DNA from: Hyphochytrium catenoides
Taxonomy: Eukaryota > Sar > Hyphochytriomycetes > Hyphochytriales > Hyphochytriaceae
Length of the DNA: 32,500 nt
NCBI GenBank assembly: GCA_900088475.1
Contig: FLMG01003845.1
Coordinates: 1 to 32,500, forward strand
Direction: 5' to 3'
Part shown: piece after piece, positions 9,087 through 24,080 of the stretch
How positions within the stretch are numbered: position 1 is the first letter of the stretch
Layout of the letters: the number at the start of each line of letters is the position of its first letter
Position numbers and translations under genes: made by a program
Notes under the pieces: generated by a model
Database searches by the model: none
Told to the model about the DNA's origin: nothing
Seen by the model: the letters and a program-made list of their open reading frames with translations, nothing else

Positions 9087-11300
9087 TTCGTCGATTCTTT
9101 GTTCTGTTTGGAGTACGGCGCTCTTGCTCACTTCCACCTTTATGATGATGCGCTGGTCCTTTGTTGCTTGATATCTATTCCTATCGAAAAGCACTTCCGG
9201 TCTTCCCTCCTGTTTTTCCCTTCGTATCTTGGTCAGTCTCTTTTCTTTTTATGGAAGGGCGACGACGAGATGAACGGTCCGTGGAAAGTTAAACACTGAT
9301 GAAGCCTGCCACGCCTTCTGCACGTGCATGCATTTATTGGTGCAATTGGTTCCCACACCGTCCCCTTCTTTACCTCGTTTAACTAGACGCTCGAAATTCC
9401 CTAACAGCCTTTATGTCACTGCCTTTCTTCCACTCAAGCTGCCGTTGTGAGGAAGTCCTCCACGTCCTTATTGGGTCTGCCAATATCGTCCTGTGTATGT
9501 CCCTTAAAGGGCGCGAAGGCGTCCTTTGTTCGTCAGCCTACTTTTCTCATCCTTACCGTCAACATAAGCAGAGATCTCGACCCATAGGCTGAAACGAAAG
9601 GGGATCGAAAGCGAAAGAAGAATTTACCAAACAGTTGTCCTCCAGAGCGAGGAGAGGGGAGAAAGTGACGTGGAAAGAGAGGAAGAAGTGTTCATGCAGG
9701 AGGAAGAGACGGGAGGCTTGAGGAGGGTGCGGGTTGCAAAAGCAGGCCATGAATAAGGCAGCAGATGATAGGAGGTGTGTACTTCTACGTAGCCTCTCCG
9801 CACAGCTGGAAGAAGAGAACAGATAGAACTACTTCAAAGAAAGTGCAGCCAACCATAGGCCCGGTGCTCTGCTCGCCCCAAGCAGGGCAAGCAGGCTCAG
9901 GCTTCGCACAACGCCTGAAGGACCTGATATCTCCCTCCAACCTTCTTCCTTCCTTCCTTCCTTCCTCCACCATGCCTCTCTATGTCACTCCTCAGGTGGG
10001 AGAAGCAGCCCCAGTCAGTCAGGAGTAGAGAGGTCAAGACCTAAAGGCCTTTAGCTGCTGCTGGGCTGCTCGATGTCGTCGGCGTGTCTTGGTTCCCTGC
10101 CGGATGATTGACTGATTGAATGATGTGACCGCCCGCCGCACAAAGACCGCCATCAAACTCTCCCTTGCACTCCTTCTGACCCTGTACAAAGCTTCCTCCT
10201 CCCAGTCGGCAGTGTACATAGGAAGGATCGAGGGTAAAGAGAGGAAGAAGAACTCTGTCTCTCTGTCTCTCACTGCCATTCAAGGATGTAGTCGTTCATG
10301 GCTGTACGGAGGGTTGTACACATTGAAGAACAGAGAACACGCTGGAACTGCCAAGGGAAGAAGAGTGGCCCCTGAGCCCCCAACACTTTTAGATAGTCTC
10401 ACTGTACAGAGAAAGAATTAGACTCCATTCGCCAAAGCGACATTATGGGGATAATTAGTCATACGCCTCACCGGCGGAATAGCATATCTCATCAGTGTAA
10501 CATATATATATATAGCCTTCTGAGGACCTACATTTCAGTGACCACGCCTTATTACGAATAGAATTGGGTGAAGGGGCACTGATGTACTGTAGAAGTGTAT
10601 GATCAGACGAGTCTGGAGAGGCAATAAATGATAGCTGGAGCTCTTGAGTGTACAAAGTTATTGTCCTACACATGTCGTAGGTTTATCTGATGAATCACCA
10701 TCACTGCCAAGAGAGGGCGATTGTAGGCCTTAGGTGCCAACCAGGGGCAAGAAGAGAACCACAGCGACATCATCAATCCAGCAGAGAGGATTCTATGGGG
10801 TTTCCTGACCAAATGATCCCCTCCGCCTTGTCGATTAGCTAATAATGATGTATCTCTGACTGTCCTCCTCCTATTATGCGCTCAAGAGTCAGGAGACTGA
10901 GAGCTCTCTTCTACTTGGACCGTGGTCGGCACATCTTCACTAGCTTTGGACTATTTTCGACAGATGTGGCATTGTGGGGACTGTCGCTTCTCTCTCTGCC
11001 ACTGCGTAGAACTACATACAAAAGTTTGACCTCTTACAACAGAGCACTAGTTCCTACTGACATGATTCTCCAAACAATGTACTGCCTCAGTCAGCGCACA
11101 TCGAGGATGCGGTTCTGGGTCAGCTTTCCAGATGATCTTGGCTTTGGAGGGCTTCTCTTCTTACAAGAAAGAGAGGCTTTGTTTGTGCTCTTCTTTGCTA
11201 GCCTGCTCTGCTGCTCTTTATGTGGCCCACTAGTTCCTACTAGTTGTTACTGTTGTGGTGTGCGTCGTGAAGACAGTTTGCCTGACCAGTTATGTGCAAT
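9087..11300. other. Gene-poor stretch, no supported gene
   Basis: No frame longer than about 145 codons occurs, and none has a recognisable domain. A (TTCC)n microsatellite sits at about 9944-9967 and a short TA run at about 10501-10513. The longest frame (10876-11313, +) has a hydrophobic, Cys-rich C-terminal half but no homology I can name. The part next to 9086 presumably includes the promoter of the rhodanese-like gene; no TATA box is clear. Confidence 0.35.
9944..9967 (+). repeat. (TTCC)n microsatellite
   Basis: About five TTCC units occur in the gene-poor region, just before a short CT-rich stretch. Confidence 0.7.
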
Positions 11301-13212
11301 CAACGGCAAATAAAGTACTACCGCAGACCTCCTTTGTTCTCGGTCTAGGAGAGCTGGTGCAGGCAAGCACCAGTAGGTCATGACCGCCTCTTTGGTGCAC
11401 TGTGGTTCGTGTTTGTCTGCCTCTCCTTGTCCACCAACAGCTGCTTAGCGGGCCGCCACTCTAACTCATAAACCGCCTTAGCTTCCTGCTCGAGTTCTCT
11501 GATGCTTCAAGCACGAATAGACTCCAGCTACTCATAGACAGGCCAAACTGAAGACCTACTTGATGATTTACAAGGGATATTCTGCTCTGTACATATTTTG
11601 GGAGAGAGTCACCAAGCAATAATAGGAACAGACTCTTTTGTTATCGATGATGTGATTCGACGACATATACTCTTCTAGTTACCTGTTTATTTATTATCCT
11701 GGAAGAAGGGGCGGCCTCTCAATCGATCTAATGCTGTCCTTGCTTCCGTTTCAGCATTTACTGGCTGAATAGTTTCCCAACATCGTCACCTACTTTCTAA
11801 GCATTGATGATGAATCAATGGAACATAGTAGAAAGTAACACTGGCAACCTTATCATGTATGCGCTACAGTCGTACCTCATCCTACCAGTAGTCGCGCGGA
11901 CGATAATAATATCACACTACTACAACGACTTTTGCTCCGGAGGGGCCAATTAAGTCGATGCGGCACCCGTGCTATCGAGATGGAATCGGAGGGCAGCATA
12001 CTTGAGAAGGAGCCGCCCCTCAGTTTGAGTCGTCGACCTTTTACGAGAAACCAGTCATCACTATGATGTGGATGATGATGTCGACCAGAAAGAGTTAACA
12101 CTTCTATTTGTTACGGCTGTGCTAGTATATAGAGCCGCTATCTGGGGCTGTCCTTTATGGCATTATTATTCCACTGCTGATTGAGGGTGTAGGCTTCTTT
12201 GGAGCGGGACGTTGTTGGATGAAGAGCACCTGCTTTTTTGCCACTTCAATAAGCTTCAGTTGATAATAGTGCTATCAAGCTGCTCTATTTATTATTGATG
12301 ACAGAACCGTTCTTCTTCCTGCTTTCTTTACTACTGCCATGGAGCCAAGTGGTGCTGCTCCTCTCTGTTCGCACCAGCCAACATGTCACCGGCGGACCTC
12401 CCTCTTCCTCCCAGCGCCCTACAATGTCATCATCATCATTATGCCATCATCACCACGTAACATCATCACCCATCATCAACAACTAAGAAAAAAAGTCTAC
12501 AATCTGTGGGTCATACAGACTATGACAGAGCGAGGCCATCCTCCACCTGAAGCTCAGCTCTTGACAACCTCATAGTCTAACATTCTACAAAGATAGAAGA
12601 AACGGCGATCGTACAACAACAACGAACTAGGTTGCCTATAGTTCTAACTCTGTTTGTGCACCCTCCCCAACGTCGCGGTGCCAGCCGGTAGGGATACCTG
12701 TTAGCGTCCGTGAAAGGCCAGACGAAGTCTAGCCTGTACCGGCTCTCGCTTCTTCTCTCCTCCACCCGCAGTGCCACTTCCTCCTCCTCCTCCGCAGTCT
12801 ATTGCTGCTGCGCCAGGCGTACCTCTTTCTTCCCTCGGTCTCGCTATTTCTCCCTCATTCCCCTACCTTTATGAGACACCCCTCCTGCCTCTTTGAATTC
12901 TGTCTCCTGCTGCTCCGTGACTCTGTCTGCCACGTTCTTACTCCGAGTAGTTGTTTTCCCTCTTGCTGGCTGGGCTGTTGCTGCTGCTTTCCTTCTTTCT
13001 CCTCTCCTGTCAGTTGACTTGACCTTCTCTCGACGGCACTGTCTCCCTCTTCGCCGTCATCTCAAGGGTCTTCTCTGTTTAGCGGCCTCCAGGAGACAGA
13101 ATCCTTTCTCTTCAGGAAGTGGGACGCCGATATATTTAGAGAAAGGGACAAAGAGAGTCCCCACAGTGGAGATAAGTGAGGAGGGGAAAGCCCGCGAAAC
13201 GGGTTAGGACAG
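11301..13212. other. Gene-poor stretch with possible decayed retroelement sequence
   Basis: There is no supported gene. A possible third LTR edge lies near 12211-12226, where GGAGCGGGACG is followed by TGTTGGATGAAGAGCAC. This resembles the purine tract plus LTR start at 1234-1259, but the rest of the LTR does not align clearly by eye. A His-codon-rich CAT/ATC run occurs at about 12426-12480. The last 400 bases are CT-rich and probably contain the MnmG promoter and 5' untranslated region. Confidence 0.3.
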
Positions 13213-16200
13213 ATGATCTCGCGAGCTTACTCTGGAGGACGGCAGTCTGCCTCTCTGCTGCAGGGGATGGCTATCAGGAGCTCTTCCCTCCATGCTCTTT
13301 CTTCGCCTCTCCCCAAGCCCTCTTTTTCTCTATCATCAGCTCGCAGTCTTTCCTCAGCAGGAGAGATGCTCGGCGGCGGGGCAACCGACTTTGACGTCGT
13401 GGTCATCGGAGGAGGACACGCGGGGACAGAGGCAGCAGCAGCAGCGGCACGCGCAGGTGATTGGGACGAGAGACATGAGGAGTGAAGGAGTAAAGGGATG
13501 ATGGCTGAGCGTCCGGTGTTGCTAATGCTTCTGTCGATTCCTCTTCCGGCCAATTAGTTCCTCTACCTCTTCCTCTCCTTTGCGCTGCTCGTCCTTCGCT
13601 TTCGAATTTCTATTCTTCAAGTTTGACCCTCGTTATGCTCACTGCCGTCTCCCTTCCAGGAGCAAGGACCGCACTGATTACTCAGAAGCTGGACACGGTG
13701 GGCGAGATGTCATGCAATGTAAGTGCAGAAGAGAGATAGATTGATATATATATATATAGAGAGAGGGAGGGAGAGACAATGAGACGAACCTTAGGAGAGG
13801 CGCTCTCGTGCTTGTGGCCGACAGAAGAGTTGCTGTTATTGGTTCCAATATGCAGAGCTGGTCCTCTTGCCTTAACGTTGTTTTCCTTTCTCTCTCACCT
13901 CTCCTTTCTCTTTCCCCGTCTCTTCCCTTCCTTTAGCCATCTATTGGTGGAGTTGGGAAAGGAACACTGGTTCGAGAGATTGACGCGCTGGACGGTATCA
14001 TGGGCAGGGCAGCGGACAACGCAGGCATACAATTCAAGGTCCTACCACTTTGGTGTCGTTTCTCGTTCGCTTATAGTTGATTGCTCCCCTGTCCTCCCTT
14101 TGCTCGCCGTCACACCTACCACTTTAACAGCTTCTCTTTGAACTGTCTTTGATCCTTCTTCCACATTTTGCTTGCTCTCTCTCTCTCTCTGCCTCTCTCT
14201 CTTTCTCTCTCTCTCTCCGTGTCTCACTTCCCCTGTCTATCCACTTCATACATTCTGCGCCGTCTCCGATGTCTCTCCTCATTGCCTCTGACCATCGTCC
14301 TGGAGCACTCACAGCCTCACTCTCTTTCCAATATGCAGATTCTCAATCGCTCGCGCGGGCCGGCTGTCTATGGCCCTCGCGCCCAGATGGACCGTGATTT
14401 ATACAAGAAAGAAGTGCAGAAACTGTTAAGAGAGACACCTAATCTTTCTCTCCTAGAAAAGAGCGTTGAAGACTTAGAACTGCATCCTCAGAAAGAGATT
14501 GTTCAAGGTGTCGTGTGTGCTGACGGTGAGACGATCTCCTGCAAGACAGTGGTGATCACCACAGGGACATTTCTTAGGGGTATAATTCACCTGGGAAGCA
14601 AGAGATATGCCGCTGGGAGACATCTAAGAGACAGGTCAGACCATGAGTGCCGAGGAACCTCTTGAACATTCTTTGTCTGTAGACACCTTCCTTCTCTTCC
14701 AATCGCCCGCTTGCGAAGCACTTCAGTCTGCGCTGTATCTGTTAGTTAGTTACCTGCTGCCACTTGGAAGTCTCGATCGCTATAGATTTTGCCCAACCTC
14801 CTTGGACCTCGAGGGACCCAGTTCTATCCGCTCCCATATGTGCCTCTGCCTGTCCTCTGGCCTACACATTTCACTATCCGGGCGCTTGTAAATCGCTCTT
14901 TCAGCGACGGGCTAATGGTACTTCTCCTGCTGCCTTCTTCTCTGCTATCGCTTGCGCTCTTGTTTCCACTTTTTCCATCCTCTACCTCTCAGCGAGGAGG
15001 TGGAAGCTCCTTCAGTGGGTCTGGCGGCGACTCTGGAGCGCTTCAAGTTCCCTCTTGGCCGACTGACTACGGGGACACCTCCCAGACTTGACAGCAGGAC
15101 TATCAACTACGAAGGTTTCAAGTGATTGCCTCCATTAATGTCTTCTAATGTCTCGCTCTTACCCTGATTCTTGCTGCTCCTCCACTGTCTCTTCCACTCC
15201 CTCGTCAGCCCGGTTCAAGCAATGCGCTTAGTTTGCTTGGCGGCTTGCAATGTTTGTGCTCTCTGCCCCTTATTTTCTCAAGGTTCCTTCCTTATTTTAG
15301 CTTTGGCCCCCGTCTTCGTTTGTGCCTCCACTATCCTCTCGCAGGTACTTTTGTCCTCACCCTCGGCATCTCTCTATATCTCTCCGCAGGCCTAACGGTG
15401 CAGGAGAGTGATGACCCCCCGACCCCTTTTTCATTTCTTCACGAGGGAGAGAGAGTCAAGCTCTGGGATCAGCTGGTACATTGCCATCAGACCTACACCA
15501 ACGAGCAGACCCATAGCCTTATCAGAGAAAATAAACACCTCCTACCGACATTCACGTTCAATGAAGGGAAAGGCCTGGGACCCCGGTAAGTGTATAACGA
15601 GATTGGCAATGCTCGGTGAGAGAGGGTGGAGAGATGAACAGAGGGTGCTCTTATTCGGTAGGAAGGGTCTGTCTTGGTACTCACTCTCTATGCTTCTCTG
15701 TGCCGTGCGCCAATGTTGACCTGCTGTGACTTCCAACCTATTCGCTTAAGGTATTGTCCTGCGTTGGAGAAGAAGATCATCCGCTTCCCTGACCGAGAGC
15801 GGCATCAAGTGTGGCTAGAGCCTGAAGGACTAAACTGCCCTGTTGTGTACCCGAATGGTATGCCTTGTTTCTTTGCTCACGTCGTTTCCGTCCGTCGCGG
15901 AAGGCTTCTCTCCCTCTTCGTTGTATCTCAAGAGGTCTGCTTACGCCTACTGATTTTGTTGTGCCATCTGTGGCTCCCTGTCTCTTCATTTCCACGCTCT
16001 GACTCCCGCTGTCTCTCTCTCGGGTACCCTATGTGTAATACCATTCCGATAGGTATCAACACTGCTTTCCCAGAAGAGGTACAACTCTCCATTATAAGGA
16101 CAATCAAGGGTAAGAAGGTTCTGTTTATGGGTGCTCCGCGGCGACTCTCTCTCTCTCACTCTCTCTTCAGACTACTGTCGTTTGTAGGGCGTTCGTTGGC

Positions 16201-18996
16201 CTTGTCTTTCTTGTCTCTCTAGCAAACGTGTCCTCCAGTCTCTCACTTTTCTTGGGCCCTTCTAAACTCTCATCCGCCTGTCCTCCCCTGTCTGCTTATG
16301 TGTGATGGCTTGTTCTAGGGCTGGAGGAGGTGTCTATGATCCGCCCAGGCTACGCGGTTGAGTATGACTTTGTGGATCCGCGATCACTGTTGCCTTCTCT
16401 CGAGAGCAGGATACTTCCTGGCCTCTTTCTCGCGGGACAAATCAATGGGACCACCGGTGAGAACATAAGGATAGAGATAGAGAAAGAGAGGAGGTAGCAG
16501 GAGGCAAAGGTGAAGCTGATGAGAGAATGTAGAGAGACTAGAAATGACTCAAAAGGGAGAATTAAGCGGGGCTGACATCCTGGTTGCGTGGGCTCTTTAT
16601 GGACAACACGGATGGGAGTTCCTCTTTCTTGAGTCTGAGGATTCTCGCTTTTTCTCCTCCTCTTCCCTTGCCTATTGCGCGGCTGCATCCCTATCCTTTC
16701 CTTATCCCCAGCTACTTTGCTCACACTTACCTTCACATGCTCTTCCCTGCAGGATATGAGGAAGCAGGAGCGCAGGGCATCATTGCCGGCGCCAACGCCG
16801 CTCTGTCAGCTCTGGGGAAGGAGCCACTGGTGCTGGACCGCGCAGATGCCTTCATTGGAGTTCTCATAGATGACCTCGTAACGTTAGGGACCAAGGAGCC
16901 CTACAGGTGACTCTTTTGCTGTCTCGTTGTGTCGAACTGTACCAGTTCGGGCTTACTCTCATCTTCGTTGGCCTCCTCTCTTTGCGCCATGAGAATGGAT
17001 TTATCCGTTCAGGGGCGACCAGCTTGCTCACTTCCCTCAACGCTTGCTGGCTCTCTCTTTAGTCTCTTATTTCTTGAATCTTCATTTGCCTAGGCGGCTG
17101 ACTAACACTTCACTGTTCTTAATTGGAGCAGAATGTTCACCTCCAGGGCCGAGTACCGCTTGTCCCTCAGGCCGGTAAGTCTCTCATGCAAGCTCTTATG
17201 CCTGAGGCTTTGAGCTCTGCTTTATGTGTCTCGGTGTCTCCAGGTCCCTCTCCTGTCGTACCTTGCTTGGCTATCTTTTCTAGGACTGAGAGCTCACTTC
17301 CAATTCTCGTGTTTCATTTCATCCTGTTCATCTGTCTCTCATTTGTAGATTCTCTCTTGCCGTTCACCTGCTCACCAGTCTCTTGGTGTCCCGTCTTTCT
17401 TGTCTTATCAAGGATAACTGCGACCTGCGCCTCACGGCGCTGGGCTTCGAGAAAGGCTTTGTAAGCGAGGAGCGAATGAACAAGCTCACAGAGAAGCAGA
17501 AGAGGTTATCGGAGGCGAGATCGATGCTCCAGTCCTTCCAGCTGACCAGCTCGCAATGGAAGGCGCGAGGCTTCAATGTAAAGCAGGACGGAGTGACCAG
17601 AAGTGCTTTCCAAATGTTGGGATACAATACAGGTTAGTCAGAACGAGAAAGAGATTTCAGGGAAAGGGGCAGGTCATGGGCCGCTCTTTAGGCTGAGAAA
17701 GGACCTCGAACGGAAGAGTAAAATCTTTGATCAGAAGAGGCGAATGAATGATTAGTCGGACGCCTTAGCAGCCGGGACTCATCCCGCGGGATAGAGAACA
17801 AGGAAGAGGGGCATTCGTCAAAGAGATGCAATTTCTGCTTGCGATTCCCTTTCTAGAGTTATTGGCTCAAGGCACCTGTCTTTTCTTTAGTGACCTCTGA
17901 AGAAGTGCTAGGAGCATTAGCTGCAGAGGACGGTGTGCCGGGTAAGCCTTCTCTTTCTATCCTCTTAATGCGTCTATCCTTCAAAGAAATATGCGAATGT
18001 TGGCACTTTCGTACTGCCGTTGGCAAGGGCGTTATCGTCTCTCTCTTTTCCTCTTCCCTCGCCTAGCCTCTCTATCTTTGGGTCTGATCTCTGGCCCATA
18101 CTCTCCATTGTCCCCTTACTATACGCTGTCCTTCGCATAGATCACTTTCCTTGGTTCTGATTGTTCTAAAGGCCAACTCACTCGCTTCCCTCGCGCATTG
18201 CGCCTATGTCCCAATCTCTCTTGCAGGCTTCTCACTAGACGATGTGGATCCAGTGGTCTACTCACTTCTCTCCATCGAGTCAAAGTACAAGGGCCATCTG
18301 CAAGCTCAAGAGAGAGAGATCGAGCAGTTCAAGAAAGGGCAAAGTGTCAAGCTTCCGCCCAATGTTAACTATGAAGAGTTGGGCGCCCTGAGCAAGGAAG
18401 AGGTGGAGAAACTGACAGAAGCGAGGCCTGAGACTGTCTATGCCGCTAGTAGAATATCAGGTGGAACGCTCACATGTCCTTCCTTGTCTGTTAGCCATCC
18501 TGAGTACCTCGTCTCCCTCTGAAGCCTACGCACAAGACAGTCTTCTCGTTTCCTCTGTAGAGTGCTCTCTCTCTCATCAAAGACTGCTTTCTAGATTGGG
18601 CCCTGAATGTTCTGCTTTGCTTGTCACACCTCTCTCCTGCTGATGGCAACACCAACTTACTGAGCTCTGCGAGGACTATCCATCTCTAAAGCTCCTAGGA
18701 CCCTCTTATCTATCTTCTTTCGTGGAGCGATTCTGTCCATGAATTAGTCTATGTATCACTCTGTTTCTTCTCTCCATATCCCAAGTATTTGTCCTCACAT
18801 GGTCTGCCTCTTGTTAACTTTTGTCTGTCTCTTCACCGCTCCGCTACCCCTAGGGATCAAGTCCAGCACCCTCGTGTTGCTGTATAAGCTTGCCACCAAG
18901 GCTCAGCAGCAGCACCAGGAGGACGGAAGAGAGAGGCACAGTCCAGAAGCAGGCGGGAGCCGAATACAGAGACTCACAGCGGAAAGAGGAGCTTGA
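13213..18996 (+). CDS. MTO1: tRNA U34 5-carboxymethylaminomethyl/taurinomethyl enzyme, MnmG (GidA/MTO1) family, mitochondrial
   Basis: Fifteen exons, joined in consistent phase at GT-AG sites, give 721 aa: 13213-13456, 13660-13718, 13937-14038, 14339-14634, 14993-15114, 15390-15585, 15751-15857, 16053-16109, 16319-16456, 16753-16906, 17132-17174, 17413-17632, 17891-17941, 18227-18460, 18854-18996. About 58 Ser/Arg-rich N-terminal residues look like an organelle-targeting peptide; a mitochondrial target is inferred. The FAD-binding GGGHAG motif lies at 66-71. The conserved cysteines match the two functional ones of bacterial MnmG: Cys100 in EMSCNPSIGG and Cys342 in GPRYCP. Other family blocks are [36 protein letters not shown] and [14 protein letters not shown]. 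The C-terminal tRNA/MnmE-interacting domain ends with RISGI. With MnmE/GTPBP3 it installs the C5 substituent on wobble U34 of mitochondrial tRNAs. The donor of intron 3 (GTCCTA) is weak. Length is slightly above the bacterial 630 or so, explained by the leader. Identity is secure. Confidence 0.95.
13744..13759 (+). repeat. Short (TA)n repeat in MnmG intron 2
   Basis: A run of about eight TA units, followed by a GAGA run, lies inside intron 2 (13719-13936). Confidence 0.7.
14174..14219 (+). repeat. CT-rich microsatellite in MnmG intron 3
   Basis: An imperfect CT repeat lies in the intron between exons 3 and 4 (14039-14338). It is in the sense orientation and may extend the polypyrimidine tract. 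Confidence 0.7.
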
Positions 18997-19318
18997 GAGT
19001 CATCCCATTTAATATAATTTATGATACGCGCAGTACAAGAGCTTGTTGTCCAGCGGAAGCAATGTATCCCCCAAAAGAGAGATGCAGAGAGATGAAGGAA
19101 CAGAGAGAGAGAGAGCGCGAGAAAGAAAATGTAAGTCAAGACAAAGAAAGAGAAGAGAAAGGCGTCCATGGATAGGTCGGCTAAATGCCCTAATTACTGC
19201 CCGCGATGTGGCTGACGTAAAGAAGAAGACTAGAGTGGCATGTCTCGTGTGGTCTTCACCTGCATTCTGTCATAAAGAGAATTTATGGAGTGCCTCTTGT
19301 CATGCCCTTTCTTTCTTC
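18997..19318. other. Convergent 3' intergenic region between MnmG and PRP4
   Basis: These 322 bases separate the two stop codons and should hold both 3' untranslated regions. A GAGA-rich block at about 19100-19165 is the only notable structure. AATATAATTTATGATA near 19010 is AT-rich and could serve in 3' end formation; no canonical AATAAA is present. Confidence 0.5.
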
Positions 19319-22896
<3,578 letters not shown>

Positions 22897-24080
22897 AGGT
22901 CCGGCTATTCTGGGTTAGAGAGCTAGCTGAATGGGGGCAGACAACCGTCAAGCCAAGCCGCGAAAATGGAACAGGAGGATAGTGCAAGAAAAGAATGAAA
23001 GAACGAAAGTGCTGATACCCTTTGCCAGGAGTGGCTAGCCCTCGCCCAGAGTGGTCTACCTGACCATTACGAAGTCGAAGCCTGCAGCAATAGTTCCCGA
23101 AGGACCGATCAGCTTTTGAATAAATACAAAGCTGTACTGACGCCAGAACCTATCGTGCTAGTTAAGCAGAAACGCTAGCACAAAACCCTCGGTTGGGCTA
23201 GGAGCAGTAGAGGTTTGGACCTAATGTCTAATGTCCGTCGTGTAAAGGACTCATTTCTGAAGCCCCCAGCAATTAGGAAATGTATGAGTTAACGGGATTC
23301 TGGAGATCAGCGGCCTGCTGTGAACCGTAAAACAGCGCGAGCGGAAATGAGGAAGAGGGAACACAAAATCCCAATGCAGATTGGCAATCGGAACGATATC
23401 GGCAACTAAATCCCCGATACATGTACACAGGACAGCTCACAGGACACACAGGACATGCTACTGTACAGCACTGTAACTGTTTGAATTCATGATACAGCGA
23501 CCCAGAACATGTTGATATATAATAATTGCTCCATTCCTGGCCTTATCAAGAACTCGTCCGGTGTACATTGCTGGGGTAAGGGATCAGAAGCACGATAAAA
23601 CATCACCTCTCTCTCCCTTCCCCCCTTCCTCTCTATCTCTCTCTGTCACGCTCGCTTTCCTCTGTCTTGCGTCCCTCTTCTCTCCTCCCTGTCATTCTCT
23701 GTCTCTCTCCTGCTCTGTCTCGTTCTCTGTCTCCCCCTCCTTGCTTTCAACCGCGATGACAAATCTTCAGAATGCCCATCAAGATACTGCCCTACCTTCA
23801 CATCCCTCTCAACGATAATCTGTTCTTCCTCGTCCATCCCTTCCTCCTTCTTGCCGGCCGCCGTCCGTCGTCCTTAGCGGATCTATCCAGGGATAAATGG
23901 AGACTCTGACGCTTCACTTTTGTTGTCTAAAGCTTTTCTAAGCAGCTCCTCTCAGGGCTGTCAAGAGCCATGACGAAAGAGGTAATCAGGTAGCAAATTC
24001 CTTCCTCTTCGTCTTGAAGGGACAAGAGCGTGGAGATTCAGCGAGGCAGACGGGAGAAGACGGAGATTGTAGATAGCAGG
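22897..24080. promoter_or_regulatory. Divergent intergenic region between PRP4 and TTI1
   Basis: About 1.2 kb separates the two start codons and must contain both promoters, since transcription leaves in each direction. No clear TATA box or repeated operator-like motif was seen. Its TTI1-proximal part (about 23600-23760) is CT-rich, and 23280-23560 is AT-richer, with several short TACAG/TGTAC elements. No real gene was seen inside. Confidence 0.45.

Noticed and set aside
10876-11313. 145-codon plus-strand frame with a hydrophobic, Cys-rich end
   Set aside because: It has no recognised domain, lies in a repeat-like region, and its length is not decisive; noted only as part of the gene-poor stretch.
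11390-11510. Minus-strand peptide fragment RELEQEAKAVYELEW, considered as a retroelement remnant
   Set aside because: It is too short and matches no pol, gag or chromodomain motif I can name.
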